Below are positions 49,946-60,540 of a stretch of DNA of 64,000 nucleotides, piece by piece. The position numbers and the translations under genes are program-made. The notes under the pieces are model-generated. The model ran no database searches, was not told where the DNA came from, and worked only from the letters and a program-made list of their open reading frames with translations. The DNA is from Neodiprion pinetum (lineage: Eukaryota > Arthropoda > Insecta > Hymenoptera > Diprionidae), in contig NC_060234.1 of the NCBI RefSeq assembly GCF_021155775.2, forward strand, positions 21,255,526 through 21,319,525, written 5' to 3'. Position 1 is the first letter of the stretch. Each line of letters starts with the position of its first letter.

Positions 49946-51740
49946 TGCCGTTCCCGTTATTTTCACACGCTGCACTCCACATTGTTCAGTTTCTGTTTAT
50001 ACTTTTTTTCCTCATTTTTACTTTTCTAGATTGCATTTCATTCTTTATTCCATTCAATTTTCTTCTACCGTGTATAAATTATCTTTGTGTTGCATATTTT
50101 CGGTTCTGGTGAAAATAGTAGGATAAATTTTAGCGATTGTCAACAAATTCAAATGTTTCAAGATTGAACTGACCTAGATGAACAAAACTGGGAAAATGCA
50201 TGACTTTTTTTGAAACATTCGTTCATTTATAAACACACATTAACAATCTATGAAGCTAGTTTTTTCCAAACATTTGCTGTTATTTGTTCTTCATTTTCAA
50301 AAAATCTCGTCTGAGTTTCTTCTTTCATTCTGTCCTAATTGATACGATTATGTCCATATTGTACGATCAGTTGTGAAATAGAATTTTGATGTGTTATTGT
50401 TTATCATTGTTATCAAAGTTAAGTGCCTAAACGCAGTACTGAAAATCGTTTGTGAGATTATCTGAACAGACCATATGTCTTTCCTTCAATATACATAATT
50501 TTTGACGAATTAGTTATTTCTTTTTTTCTACCTAGTTTTGAATACGTTTCTGCTTCATTGTATCAGCTTTCCACATTTATTTCTTGCTTATAAAATTGAC
50601 TATTCATTTCCCCGGGTGTTTATGAACGACATTTTCGGTAGAAAATTAAGAAAGAAAATTTGTCATCAAGAGACACGATTAACAAATATGCTTTATGTAG
50701 ACATATGTAACGTGTTTCAGCAATATTCTCGCTGAACTTAAACTCGGCGAAGGTGATGAGATGTCGTATTCTTCGGGTAGTTGATTTTTTCGTCCCTTCT
50801 CACCCCCAACGAGAATAATACCCAAGAGAGCGCTGTTTCGATATCGGGTTCAATTCGGTCCTGATTTTTCTTCCCGATTACGAAAGATGCCCGGCACCGT
50901 TTCAATCGCCCGATGTCTAAGGTCCCTCAGCGTCGCGTCGCCAGGACTCCGAAATCAGGGGTTGTTTCGTGTGTAACAAGGAGGAGAAGAAAAAAAAAAT
51001 GCTGATAATAATACGAAAAATAACGAGGCGAAGAAAAGTCAAGCTTTTTGCAACAGGCAAAATCGGGGAAAATTTCAAGACGGGATTAGGAAATTTTCAA
51101 TGTGGTGAAAAATACGGATTAGGTGATGAAGCGATAATCCGCAGATAATAAAAAATCATTTCAACAATAAAGTAAAACGTTTTTAAATGAATTATACACC
51201 GATCGGTAACGGCAAAGCATAATAAATGAAAAACGAAAACGCAAAAATTGGTAAACATGTTTAGAAATGATGAATTTTTGTGAAATTTCGGCTACCTCAG
51301 TTTTCGAACCGGAAGCGGCGGAAGCTCGGTAAGTTTCACGAATCATCTCCACCGAATGCATGATTTTTCACCCATTGCATCTTTTTCGTCCGAATCGATA
51401 AAGCTCCTGTCCTAGAAATCAAACTACATGCACTATTTTCCGAATATTACACACTGATGTCGAAAAATTGACAGAAAATTATTTGCAGTCAAAGAAAACG
51501 GTTTCATTCGATGTAACAAGTTTTTCTCCTTGACTGCAATTTTAACCAAGCACTCTGCCTTACGAACCTGGCTAATGACAGATACGAATATTGAATGAAG
51601 AAAACAACGAAGCAAAAAAAAAAAAAAAACATACCAGTAGAATTTTAAAAAAAAAAACTCGTAAGAAACGACGAAGCATTGATTCACGATCATCGCGTTT
51701 TTCATTGTTATACCGAGTACATTTGTACATTTTCGGTGAG
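49946..51740. other. AT-rich non-coding stretch
   Basis: No gene was recognised. It has short frames only and a poly-A run at 51616-51630. Confidence 0.6.
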
Positions 51741-51858
51741 GAATAATAATAATTATTATTATTATTATTATAATTATAATAATTATAATAATAATAATAG
51801 TAGCAACAACAACAACAACAACAATAACAATGATAATATAGTTATAGTAATAATAATT
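51741..51858. repeat. AAT/ATT and CAA trinucleotide repeat
   Basis: A compound array: AATAATAAT, then (ATT)n, then (AAT)n, then a CAA/ACA block, then further AAT units. The AAT and ATT blocks are mutually complementary. The array keeps a 221-codon minus frame (51433-52098) open with a long isoleucine run; that frame is rejected as a gene. Confidence 0.9.
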
Positions 51859-54619
51859 TATAGAAGCCTGGAGGCGTACAGAAACTACAAGAAGGACTTG
51901 ACGGGGGTAAACCGTGTGCAAATGAGCCACGGCCGACAGAGACGAATTAGAGGAGATAAGATAAGACGCGTAAGGTGAGATCAGCTTGAGAGTAGACGGC
52001 GATGGCGAAGGGATGCTGTTATCCCAGGGAGACGAGGACGATCGGAGAACGAGCGTGCTCCGATTCTTGAGGCACCAGGTGCCTTTAACGTCACTCAACT
52101 TTCAACTCCGCATCACTCTGGAGATTGGTGCCAAGGGCGCGCAAAACGCCCGAACCACCGTCGCTATCTGATTGGCGAGAATTTGGCGACGACGATAAAT
52201 TTATCAACCCTTGAACGCAGCCTTCGCTCCCTTAACTTCGCTGCGCGAAGGGAATCGAACCGCGAATATATTTTATACGGCGTTCGAACATATATATGTC
52301 GGAGTATCACAAATCTCGTTAAATAATTCCATTACGTAATGTATGAAGTGAATAAAAGGATATTTCTTTTGAATATGAAACTAAACTAAATGAGCGTCAA
52401 GCGTTATTAGCAAGCTAAGAGTATAGCTGAATGACGGAATCTTAGCAACAAACAAATGGTTTGTTTATAACAACGCTTGGACGAAATCGACAGTTGCGGG
52501 TTAGCTAGAGAGCATACCAGACGTGTCGGGATCGTCACGCAAAATATGAATAGTCAACGCCCAAATGAACGCTTTACATCCTCTCCGCCTTTCCGAGGCT
52601 TTATGCCGACATATATATATATATTGGCAGTCGTTTGCTAGATCGAACAATCGTCATCAATTCAGAGGATAGTTCGCAGCGATGTGTGTAACCTTGAAAA
52701 TGTTTGTGGAATCGACGTCGAGGGCAACTGCCAGCGAGAAATGTGAACATTTTTAAGGTCAGGTTCTTCAGAATTTTTGCGGATGCGCGTTAAAGCGTAG
52801 CAGACGACGGAACATTTTGTCGTTAGCAATTCACACCGTTTGGTCAGTGATTCTTGAAACAGTAAGATATGAAAGTAATATTTCTCAAGGTTTTAAAATA
52901 AAATTACATTCCGAACGTGTGTTATAAAGAAATATAGTGTAAAAAGAAATACGGTGAAAGTTTTGTTGGAGTATTTGCAATATTAACTGGCTGCGATCAA
53001 CCGAAGAGCGTGATATTGCACGCGGAGGTAGCGAGACTTACTTCTCTCTAGTGGGTAAAGCCGGGTAGGGAACAGAGAGCTTCGGGAAATAATACCAGAG
53101 CTAAACCCTCTCCAAGATGAAACGACGCCGGTGTTCCAGACGCGGCTGCAGGGATCATCGCGGCGCTCTGAGTGCGGAATCGGAATTGCGAGCGGAATCT
53201 CAAACGGCAAAGGAAACTGCGACAAAGATAGCGGCGCGCTTGTCGTTCGAGATTTTGATCGTTAGGAAAAATTAAAATTGAATTTTTCTCGCCCTGAACG
53301 TTGCGAAAAGGATCGCGAGTTTCAAGAAGCTACATTGTGTATCAAACTCGGCAAACAAAAATTTTTAAATCAAACTTGTTTAAAGAATCTTGAATGATTT
53401 AACTACGATTACGCAAAATATTAACTTGACTTTGCGTGATTATAGCGATTAAAGAATAGTACAAAAACAAGCTTTCGTGGAAATAGTTTGCCGGTATAAA
53501 AAACCTGGCCTTGGAAATTCGCAGAAAATTCATCAATTCCAGATTTTATAAATTTCGCGAATATCTTGCAAATTTTATGAAAAAAAACTTTGCTTCAAGA
53601 TTTTCATACGAAATTGAAATTATTTTCCCATACTTTAGTTCGTAACAATTGTTTTTCTGTTGTTTCAATAACTTGGAGTTTTCGAGATCTCAGTAATTTC
53701 AACGATTTCACGTAAAGTTACAATGTGATTTAGGATAATTTTAGCAACTTGAAACTTCCGACATCTCGTTTTGTGCCATGCTCTTCACTATCGCGTAAAA
53801 TTACGAGTGATGTCTCGTACGGTTTCCCATAAATTTTTACGTCATTTCATGTTGAAAACCAGCGTCTAAAGAATTTTGTATTATTTTTCCTAACACGACT
53901 TGAATCATTTTAAACGAATTAAACGGTCTTACAATATCAAAATGGCAAAGCTCTCAAGTGGTTTCTTACCATTCAAATTCTACATCAATTAATGGCGATG
54001 TTCACGCCTCATTAAAAAGCTCGTTCTCATTGAACGATCCGACCGAAACCAGTGAAGGGTGAAAATTCCGCCAAGGGTTGCCTCCGTTTCTCTATAGTCT
54101 CGATTTCAAACAACCTGCAGGATGCATTTGACACGAGAAGACCTTGCCGGGATGGAAAATTCGTGACAATGGCTTAGCGGGCGGCACGCGGCTTCAGGTG
54201 TCAAATGCAGGTCCTCTGAGGGGTTTTTAAATTTAAAACAGACTGTCCCGGAGAAACAGGCTGCGGGTTTTTCGAACGAATGGACTGGCAGGGTGGAGGA
54301 ATTAAAGATTTATAACCGCTTCCGCGTACCAAGTCCGTCCCAACTTTCCGTGTGCATAGATATATACATATATATAGTGCACACACAGAGTCGGAGTGAA
54401 AAGAAAAAAGTATGTATAAGGCAGCAGCTGCAGCAAGAAATATGGAGGAACTCAATTTCTCGCCTCGGAATCGGAAAGATGTCAGAAAAGTTACATACAT
54501 TTTGGCTTATTTTTGCATCTGTTAACTATTTCATCAATGTAGAGAACGGTCTATCAACATCCTGACGCTTTGTTACGGTGAAAATTTCTAGCTACCTGGA
54601 ACATCGATTCGTTATGGTG
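51859..54619. other. non-coding stretch with a GC-richer island
   Basis: A GC-richer island spans about 52000-52270. A TATA-like run at 52612-52626 is followed within 70 bases by a 24-codon ATG frame at 52681, too short and unrecognisable to call. 53480-53960 repeats the loose gaaattt/aaattt low-complexity style seen at 25 kb. An 80-codon minus frame at 52983-53225 shows no domain. Confidence 0.45.
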
Positions 54620-54790
54620 TACACGAAAATTTGAAACACCCTCGGACGCGTTGGCTGAAGAATATAAAGACGGATACTCCTGGGTAAATTTTTGTGACCA
54701 GTTTTCGGCGGGCAAGTGGGCCCAGGTGGGCCTGGAAACGTAGAAGGGTCCGCTCTATCGACTCTACCTAACGAGCACATGCTCAAAGAC
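54620..54790. repeat. dispersed repeat block A, copy 1
   Basis: Closely resembles 57405-57555 in direct orientation. Shared landmarks are TGAAGAATATAAAGACGGAT, TGACCAGTTTTCGGCG and CCCAGGTGGGCC. On the minus strand both copies keep an open frame with a shared PKTG-containing peptide, but the peptides look like a by-product of high nucleotide identity. Confidence 0.75.
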
Positions 54791-55699
54791 AATGTTCATT
54801 CTGTATACTGCGAAGCGAATATCAGAATTATTTGGGGAGTCCATCGTGCCCAAGTCTCTACAACTATTTCATATGTTAAAAAACTGACGACTAGTAAGCG
54901 AGCGCACGAGCACAAAAACCAGTTACACTAGGCATCCGACCCCAAGCTAGCTTTAGCGAGCCATTGTCTTATAACTAGTTATTTTTAATTCGCACACCAT
55001 TTTATTATCGATGTGCCAAAATAACCCAAAAAACCGTGATATTATATTAATCGTCGAGCTCAAACGTAAAAAGTAACAATTTTTCCTAAAAACATTCTGA
55101 ACGAAAATGAATGTGATTTAACGTTTTTTTCTGAGTTTTTTAGTTCATCGATAATAAAAATATATGTCAATTCAAAGTAATTTCAGCTTTTTCATTTCAG
55201 ACAAAACTTACGCATTCTTATCTTTTCTGCCAATTCGCGATTCTAGCGGCGAGGCGCTTCAATGGCCAGGTAATAACTTTGCCACTTTACGACAATTGAT
55301 GATCAGTAAATTTTTAAATGTGAATTAAAATACACTTGAAATTTAAATAAGCATCGTGAGTTATCTCCCATTAAAGAAAAAAATAGGCGACAATAAACGT
55401 CTCGCTTGAAAATTATCGTATTTGATTCATTTAAAAAAAAAATGAAAATATGTGTACTTTTCCCAATCTTTCATATGGTAGCATTATAAGAACCTGGTTT
55501 CCACTTTGAACTGACATGAAAGATATTTGTTCTCCATTACCTGATTTTATTATTGACCTTTTTTAAGTGTTACTTGAATATTTGGCTACATAATTATTGA
55601 TTGCTTTCAGTTTTTAACCATTTGCATACGATAATAAAACAAAATAAATAATTATAATCAACTATTTCCATATAAACCAATAAAAAAAGCTACGTTACC

Positions 55700-55955
55700 A
55701 TTTGCGGACGGTGAGTAGGTATAACATTTTTATAATATTGATTGGCAATTGTAATTATATTTTATCTAAAATTTTTTAAACGTGTCATGCTTACAATAAA
55801 TTATTTCAATTAATTTTTCGCGTAAGCACAAATTCAGTAGCTGTCAATGTGCTAATAAAATTTCTATAATTTTTCATAATTTTCTCATAATCTTCTTGGT
55901 AAAACGTGTCAATAAGAAAATAATATTAATCCTTACACAAATTTGTTGATGCACG
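55700..55955 (+). repeat. diverged spacer half of the 363-bp unit
   Basis: It contains the donor-like GGTGAGTAGG, then an AATTGTAATTATATTT block, ACAATAAATTATTTCAATTA, TTTTTCGCGTAAGCAC and CAGTAGCTGTCAATGTGC. These modules recur in the tandem units at 58.8-59.6 kb and in the satellite at 62.7-64.0 kb. It is the most diverged plus-strand copy. Confidence 0.75.
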
Positions 55956-56165
55956 ATATCGACTTAATTTTGCGAAAGAAAACGATTGTACGCAGTCCGG
56001 ATACGCTACTAGCTACAGATCAAAAGTTACAGCCAAACAACGAAACATTATTTTCGTCATGTTTTCTTCTGCTGGTCTTTTCTTCGTTATTTCTCTGCTT
56101 TTGGACCTACGCACTTCTTGGTGAGCTCTCTGCGTTCCTGGGTGTCTACTCAGTCCAGTTAGGAT
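55956..56165 (+). repeat. dispersed repeat block B, copy 1
   Basis: Matches 56940-57125 in direct orientation and 61706-61880 as reverse complement. Shared landmarks are TTTTGCGAAAGAAAACGATT-like and GGTGAGCTCTCTGCGTTCCT-like words. A plus-strand TTG-initiated 84-codon frame (55943-56197) contains a hydrophobic stretch, but it is not intact in the second copy. Confidence 0.65.
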
Positions 56166-56939
56166 CGTACAATCTATACGAAGACGAAAAATTTTAGCCT
56201 ATAATAAAGTAAGGCTGACCCCTTTATATGATACATGAGCAGGGTGTTTGAAAAGGAGGGTAAGAAAAATTACAGATTCATAGCTACGCAGCTTTAATTG
56301 TTTATTTGATATGCCTCAATTCTAGTACAAGTGTTTGGGTGTCAGCGTGTAGTAATTCAACAAGTTACCTAATAGAATGAAGGTGAAAGACAAAAAGTAA
56401 ATGCAAAAGTATGATCGAACATTATATAACAATTTTGATTATTACAATAGGAATATGGAGTGCAATATGCCTTATTTCAAGCCGAATATGAAAAATATAA
56501 TATTAGATAATAATTGTCATGGTTACTGACTATAGTTTAGATTCCGGCTTACGTACTAGAGCAACGCACCTCTACGGAATACGATATATTATGTATAATA
56601 TTGTATTAGTACTATTTTATGTAACCCGTATTGAAATAAATAAGTAATCTGATGTACTCGTATTATATTCGCATTGTATCAGCTCTTGGCCCCACGATGA
56701 TTTCAACGCCTTCTTCCGACTTCTAGAGGTCCGATCAGTTCAGGAAGAGTCGTGTCACTAGAGCCACAGATGAAGAGGGTCTTGCCTAAAATATCGTAAA
56801 AAAATTAAGGTAAACCTTTTACACCCCGTTTCCTAACATTGTAATGGGAATATCAATCAATACCATCAAACAATCTTTTCGGATTTTTAGGTGAAAAATT
56901 GTCAGTTTGAAAAATGCTGGAATTAATTCTGAGGTGAAA
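56166..56939. other. unassigned AT-rich sequence between block B copies
   Basis: Nothing recognised apart from general AT-richness. Confidence 0.5.
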
Positions 56940-57125
56940 TATATCGACGTTATTTCGCGAGAGAAATCGATTGCGTTTACTCAGTCTACGCTGCGAGCAG
57001 CGGGTTAAGAGTTAAGGCCCGAATTCGAAAGACTTCCTATTGTCATTTCTCTGCTGTTGGCTTTACGCTCTTTTCGGTGCGTTTTCTGCGTTCCTGGCTG
57101 TCCAGTCGTTATCTTAGACGTTCTA
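56940..57125 (+). repeat. dispersed repeat block B, copy 2
   Basis: A diverged direct copy of 55956-56165, with GCGAGAGAAATCGATTGCG and GCGTTTTCTGCGTTCCTGG landmarks. Confidence 0.65.
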
Positions 57126-57404
57126 GGAAGTACTCTGTAATGCCGCATTAATGGTATTGCTAAATGAAAAATTATCTAAATAGAGTTTTCCTCGGACCCT
57201 TCAAATAAACAACAATATTCACAGCATATGGATTAACGTATGTCCATACCACGAAGTAGTGGTCCTTACACATTGTTACAATCACTTCTGAGGTTTATAG
57301 TTTTCCATCAATATCGGGAATCGGGATATCGACTATCGAAAGGGAGATATCGCTCTTTGGGAGATATCGAAGTAACCTGTCTTGATTATCATTTGAACAA
57401 AATA

Positions 57405-57555
57405 TAAGTAAATATGCGCAACGTGAATACGTTGACTGAAGAATATAAAGACGGATACCCCTGGATAAATTTTTCTGACCAGTTTTCGGCGAGCAAGTGA
57501 GCCCAGGTGGGCCCAGGGAGGGTATGGACTCTACGGACTCCACCTAACGGGCTCG
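57405..57555. repeat. dispersed repeat block A, copy 2
   Basis: Direct copy of 54620-54790 over about 150 bp with scattered substitutions. Confidence 0.75.
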
Positions 57556-57689
57556 CACTGACATTCGTAGCTGCTAAAGTAGTGCCAGAATGAGAGTTTG
57601 AGATTGAGTCGGTACAAAGTGGATACTTAAGCCTATTTGTCGACTACGACTTAGAAATGTCGATCAACTCGATCATCCCCGTGAAAAGA

Positions 57690-57790
57690 CGCGTAACCGC
57701 GTCCACCGCTAACCACCGTCAACCACCTCTTTCCACCTCCGACCACTTTCGTCCTCCTCGTCCCCCTACTCCTTCATGTATTCCATAACA
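57690..57790 (-). repeat. partial copy of the exon-like CCACC/GGTGG module
   Basis: CCACC-rich then CGTCCTCCTCGT-rich sequence. On the minus strand this has the same composition and order as the exon-like module of the 363-bp units, but it is strongly diverged. Confidence 0.5.
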
Positions 57791-58043
57791 ATAATATTCG
57801 TAATTATTCCAGCAACTTTTTATTTGCTCTCTCGATCTTGAATTTTCGTAGGCATAGAATATAAACGCTGTTTCAGCGAGTCGCAAGTGAAGTATCTACG
57901 TTGGGTACAGAAGCAGAATTGTTTGTCGAGAAATGTTCGTATGGAATAAAATTCAAAGCAACACTTATGCATCACGAATGCGCTAATTTTAGTCGAGATG
58001 AAATGGATGCTCCGTAAATGAGGCACTATTTAACGCGGTGTCC

Positions 58044-58700
58044 TGATTTGAAGACCTAAAAAGGTGATTGTCGGCGATTTGTTTTTTTCTTTTTTTGATG
58101 GGGAGAGATAGAACCAAGCTTCTTAAAACTTCGAGTGTATTTCAACACACGTTTTAAAGGTACCTACGAGCAAAAATTTTTATCATCCAAGTGTAGCAGA
58201 ACAGAAGCGTGATTAGCTGGCCCGTTAACTGAAGAATATATCTTTAGTTGATGATGATGATGTTGATGATTGATGATGAATATATCTTTAGTCAGCAGGA
58301 AAGATAAAGTGCGTATTTCTTGTCTGAAATGTAAAATCTAAATTCGTACATCATATCGTATCATCATACATCGTAAATAGTATTGAAGTTCAAAACCAAA
58401 GTTTGGATGTTTGGATGTTCGGATGTTCGGACGTTTAGAAACTGACGTCACCCAAAATTTTTTTTTACTTGACGACATCGATCGAGAATCAGCTATTTGA
58501 ATTCCTCAGTCTGGAAAAAACCGCGCAGTAGAGCGGACGTATGAAAATCGCACTCCGCAGATTTCGAGTACCGGGTTCTCTGCCTCCTGGATCTTGCGCT
58601 CCGGGTCCGCTTCCTGGTACAACTCGACTTTCAGAACAAGAGCTCCGTAGTTCTGGCAGTCCAGGTCCTTGACCTGATGATTTTTGACCTTCCGGACTAA
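58044..58700 (+). repeat. direct repeat of about 650 bp, left copy
   Basis: Collinear with 62066-62720. Shared landmarks in order are GAAGCTTCTTAAAAC-like, CGTTAACTGAAGAATATATC, a catatcatcatacat segment, AACCAAAGTTTGGATG, CTGACGTCACC-like, AACCGCGCAGTAGAGCGGAC and a GTACCGGGTTCTC / CTCGACTTTCAG end. The two copies flank the palindrome. Confidence 0.8.
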
Positions 58701-58842
58701 TTTTCAACTTTACAAGTTTGATTATTCAAAACGTCATGTTTTGTACTATCAAACCAATAGCTAATAAAATTGCAATAATTTTTTCACAATTTTCTCATAA
58801 ACTTCTTGGTAAAATGTGTCAATAAAAAATTTATATTATTCC

Positions 58843-59568
58843 TTACACAATATTTTTGATGTGTTTTGATACTGAAAATATTTATTACTATTCCAGGTAT
58901 AACTCGAGGTGGTTATCGGTGGTTGTTGGAGGTGGTTGGAGGTGGTCGATGGTGGACGAGGAGGAGGACGAGAAAGACGAGGAGAACAAGTTGGACGAGA
59001 AGGACGAGGATTTGTGCTCGGTGAGTAAAATATTTTTTTAATATTTGATGACAATTGTAATTATATTTCATCTAAAATATTTCCAACTTGTCATGTTTAC
59101 AATAAATTATTTCAATTCATTTTTCGCGCAAACACATATTCAGTAGCTTCAAATGCACTAATGAAATTTATTACATATTAATTATTTAAATAGTTATGTT
59201 AATCCTTACACAATATTTTTGATGTGTTCTTATACTGAAAATATTTATTACTATTCCAAGTATAACCCGAGGTGGTTATCGGTGGTTGTTGGAGGTGGTT
59301 GGAGGTGGTCGGAGGTGGACGAGGAGGAGGACGAGAAAGACGAGGAGAACAAGTTGGACGAGGTGGACGAGGATTTGTGCTCGGTGAGTAAAACATTTTT
59401 TCAATTTTTGATGGCAATTGCAATTATATTTCTACTAAAATATTCCAAACTTGTCATGTTTACAATAAATTAATTCAATTCATTTTTCGCGCAAGCACAT
59501 ATTTAGTAGCTTCAAATGCCCTGATAAAATTTATTCCATATTGATTAATTATTTAATTATATTAATCC
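58843..59568 (+). repeat. tandem 363-bp units 1 and 2 with exon-like core
   Basis: Unit 1 is 58843-59205, unit 2 59206-59568, and unit 3 continues from 59569. Each has ACAATATTTTTGATGTGTT at the start, then TTACTATTCCAG or CCAAG (acceptor-like), a 124-nt GGTGG/GACGAGGAGGA-rich segment, GTGAGTAAA (donor-like), and an AT-rich spacer with ACAATAAATTA and TTTTTCGCGCAA. The exon-like segments are 58897-59020 and about 59260-59383. They encode a Trp/Gly/Val-rich stretch followed by a Glu/Asp/Lys-rich stretch. 124 nt is not a multiple of three, so serial splicing of neighbours would shift frame. Confidence 0.85.
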
Positions 59569-59797
59569 TTACATAATATTTTTGATGTGTTCTTATACTG
59601 AAAATATTTATTACTATTCCAGGTATAACACGAGGTGGTTAGCAGTGGTCGTTGAAGATGGTTGACGGTGGTTGGAGGTGGTCGAGCTGGACCAGGAGGA
59701 GGACGAGAAAGACGAGGAGAACAAGGTGGACGAGGTGGACGAGGTGGACGACGAATTGTGCTCAATGAGTCTAACATTTTGATAATATATGATGAAG
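59569..59797 (+). repeat. 363-bp unit 3, truncated into microsatellite
   Basis: Has the acceptor-like TTACTATTCCAG at 59611-59622 and the exon-like segment. The donor is lost (CTCAATGAGT instead of CTCGGTGAGT at 59761). After TTTGATAATATATGATGAAG the sequence passes into the GTAGGA array instead of the normal spacer. Confidence 0.85.
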
Positions 59798-60060
59798 TAG
59801 GATCAGGATCAGGAGTAGGAGTAGGATCGGGAGAAGATGTAGAAATAGGAGTAGAAGTAGTAGTAGTAGTAGGAGTAGGAGTTGAAGTAGGAATAAAAGT
59901 AGTAGTAGGAGTATTAGGAGTTGGAGTAAGATCAGAAGTAGGACTGAAAGCGGTAGAAGTAGGAGTAGGAGTGATAGTAGTAGAAGTTGGAGTAGGAATA
60001 GGAGTAGTCGTAGTAGTAGCAGTCGAATTAGGCGGGGTGGGGTCGGGAGAAGAAGGGATC
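59798..60060 (+). repeat. GTAGGA-type purine-rich array (left arm)
   Basis: Hexanucleotide-like GTAGGA/TCAGGA/GTAGAA words on the plus strand, almost pure purine plus T. The order of variants (for example GAAGATGTAGAAATAGGAGT) is mirrored in the complementary array at 60155-60520, showing common descent rather than two independent expansions. The 137-codon Val/Gly frame across it is an artefact. Confidence 0.88.
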
Positions 60061-60094
60061 GGAAATGGGGAATAGGGGAGGTGAGAGATAGGAA

Positions 60095-60143
60095 GGGGGG
60101 GGGGGGGGGGGGGAGGGAAAGGGGGTAGGGTAGGGTAGGGTGG
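60095..60143 (+). repeat. G19 tract and G-quadruplex-type (GGGTA)n
   Basis: Nineteen consecutive G (60095-60113) are followed by GGGTAGGGTAGGGTAGGG and TGGG (to 60143). Four or more G3 runs with 1-2 nt loops make a textbook intramolecular G-quadruplex candidate. It sits at the symmetry centre of the palindrome. Confidence 0.85.
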
Positions 60144-60154
60144 GAATTCTAACT

Positions 60155-60520
60155 CCTAACACCCTTACTACTACTCCTGATCCTACTCCCCGATCCTACT
60201 CCTACTCCTGCTCCTACCGTTGCTACTCCTACTCCTGATCCTACTTCTAATATGACTCCTGATACTACTTCTACACCTGATCCTACTATTCCCACTTCTA
60301 CTCCTATTCCTACTCGCGAGTGCTATTCCTACTACTACTCCTACTTCTACTTCTATTTCTACATCTTTCCCTGATCCTACTCCTACTCCTGATCCTACTT
60401 CTAATCCTACTCCTCCTCTTACCCCCACTCCTGATCCCACTCCTGATCCTACTCCCACTCCTCCTTCTGATCCTACTTCTTTTCTTACTCCTGATCCTAC
60501 TCTTCATCCTGATCCTACTT
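60155..60520 (-). repeat. TCCTAC-type array (right arm)
   Basis: Complementary counterpart of the 59798-60060 array, read as GTAGGA on the minus strand. The junction to the flanking unit (CCTACTTCATTAAATATTAT) is the reverse complement, with few changes, of the left junction near 59785-59805. Leucine-rich plus frames and Arg/Ser- or Val/Gly-rich minus frames are artefacts. Confidence 0.88.
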
Positions 60521-60540
60521 CATTAAATATTATGAAACTG

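Noticed and set aside
51433..52098. 221-codon minus-strand frame with a poly-isoleucine run
   Set aside because: Generated by the AAT/ATT trinucleotide array. The flanking parts show no recognisable protein sequence.
52243..52265. Possible tRNA on the minus strand (GGTTCGATTCC, a B-box match)
   Set aside because: The T-stem does not pair properly and there is no A-box, anticodon arm or acceptor stem in the AT-rich sequence upstream.
52612..52755. TATA-like run followed by a short ATG frame as a gene start
   Set aside because: TA runs are common here. The frame is only 24 codons without a signal peptide, and no good donor follows.
59662..60526. Val/Gly-, Leu- and Arg/Ser-rich frames
   Set aside because: All are translations of the GTAGGA/TCCTAC arrays in different frames.
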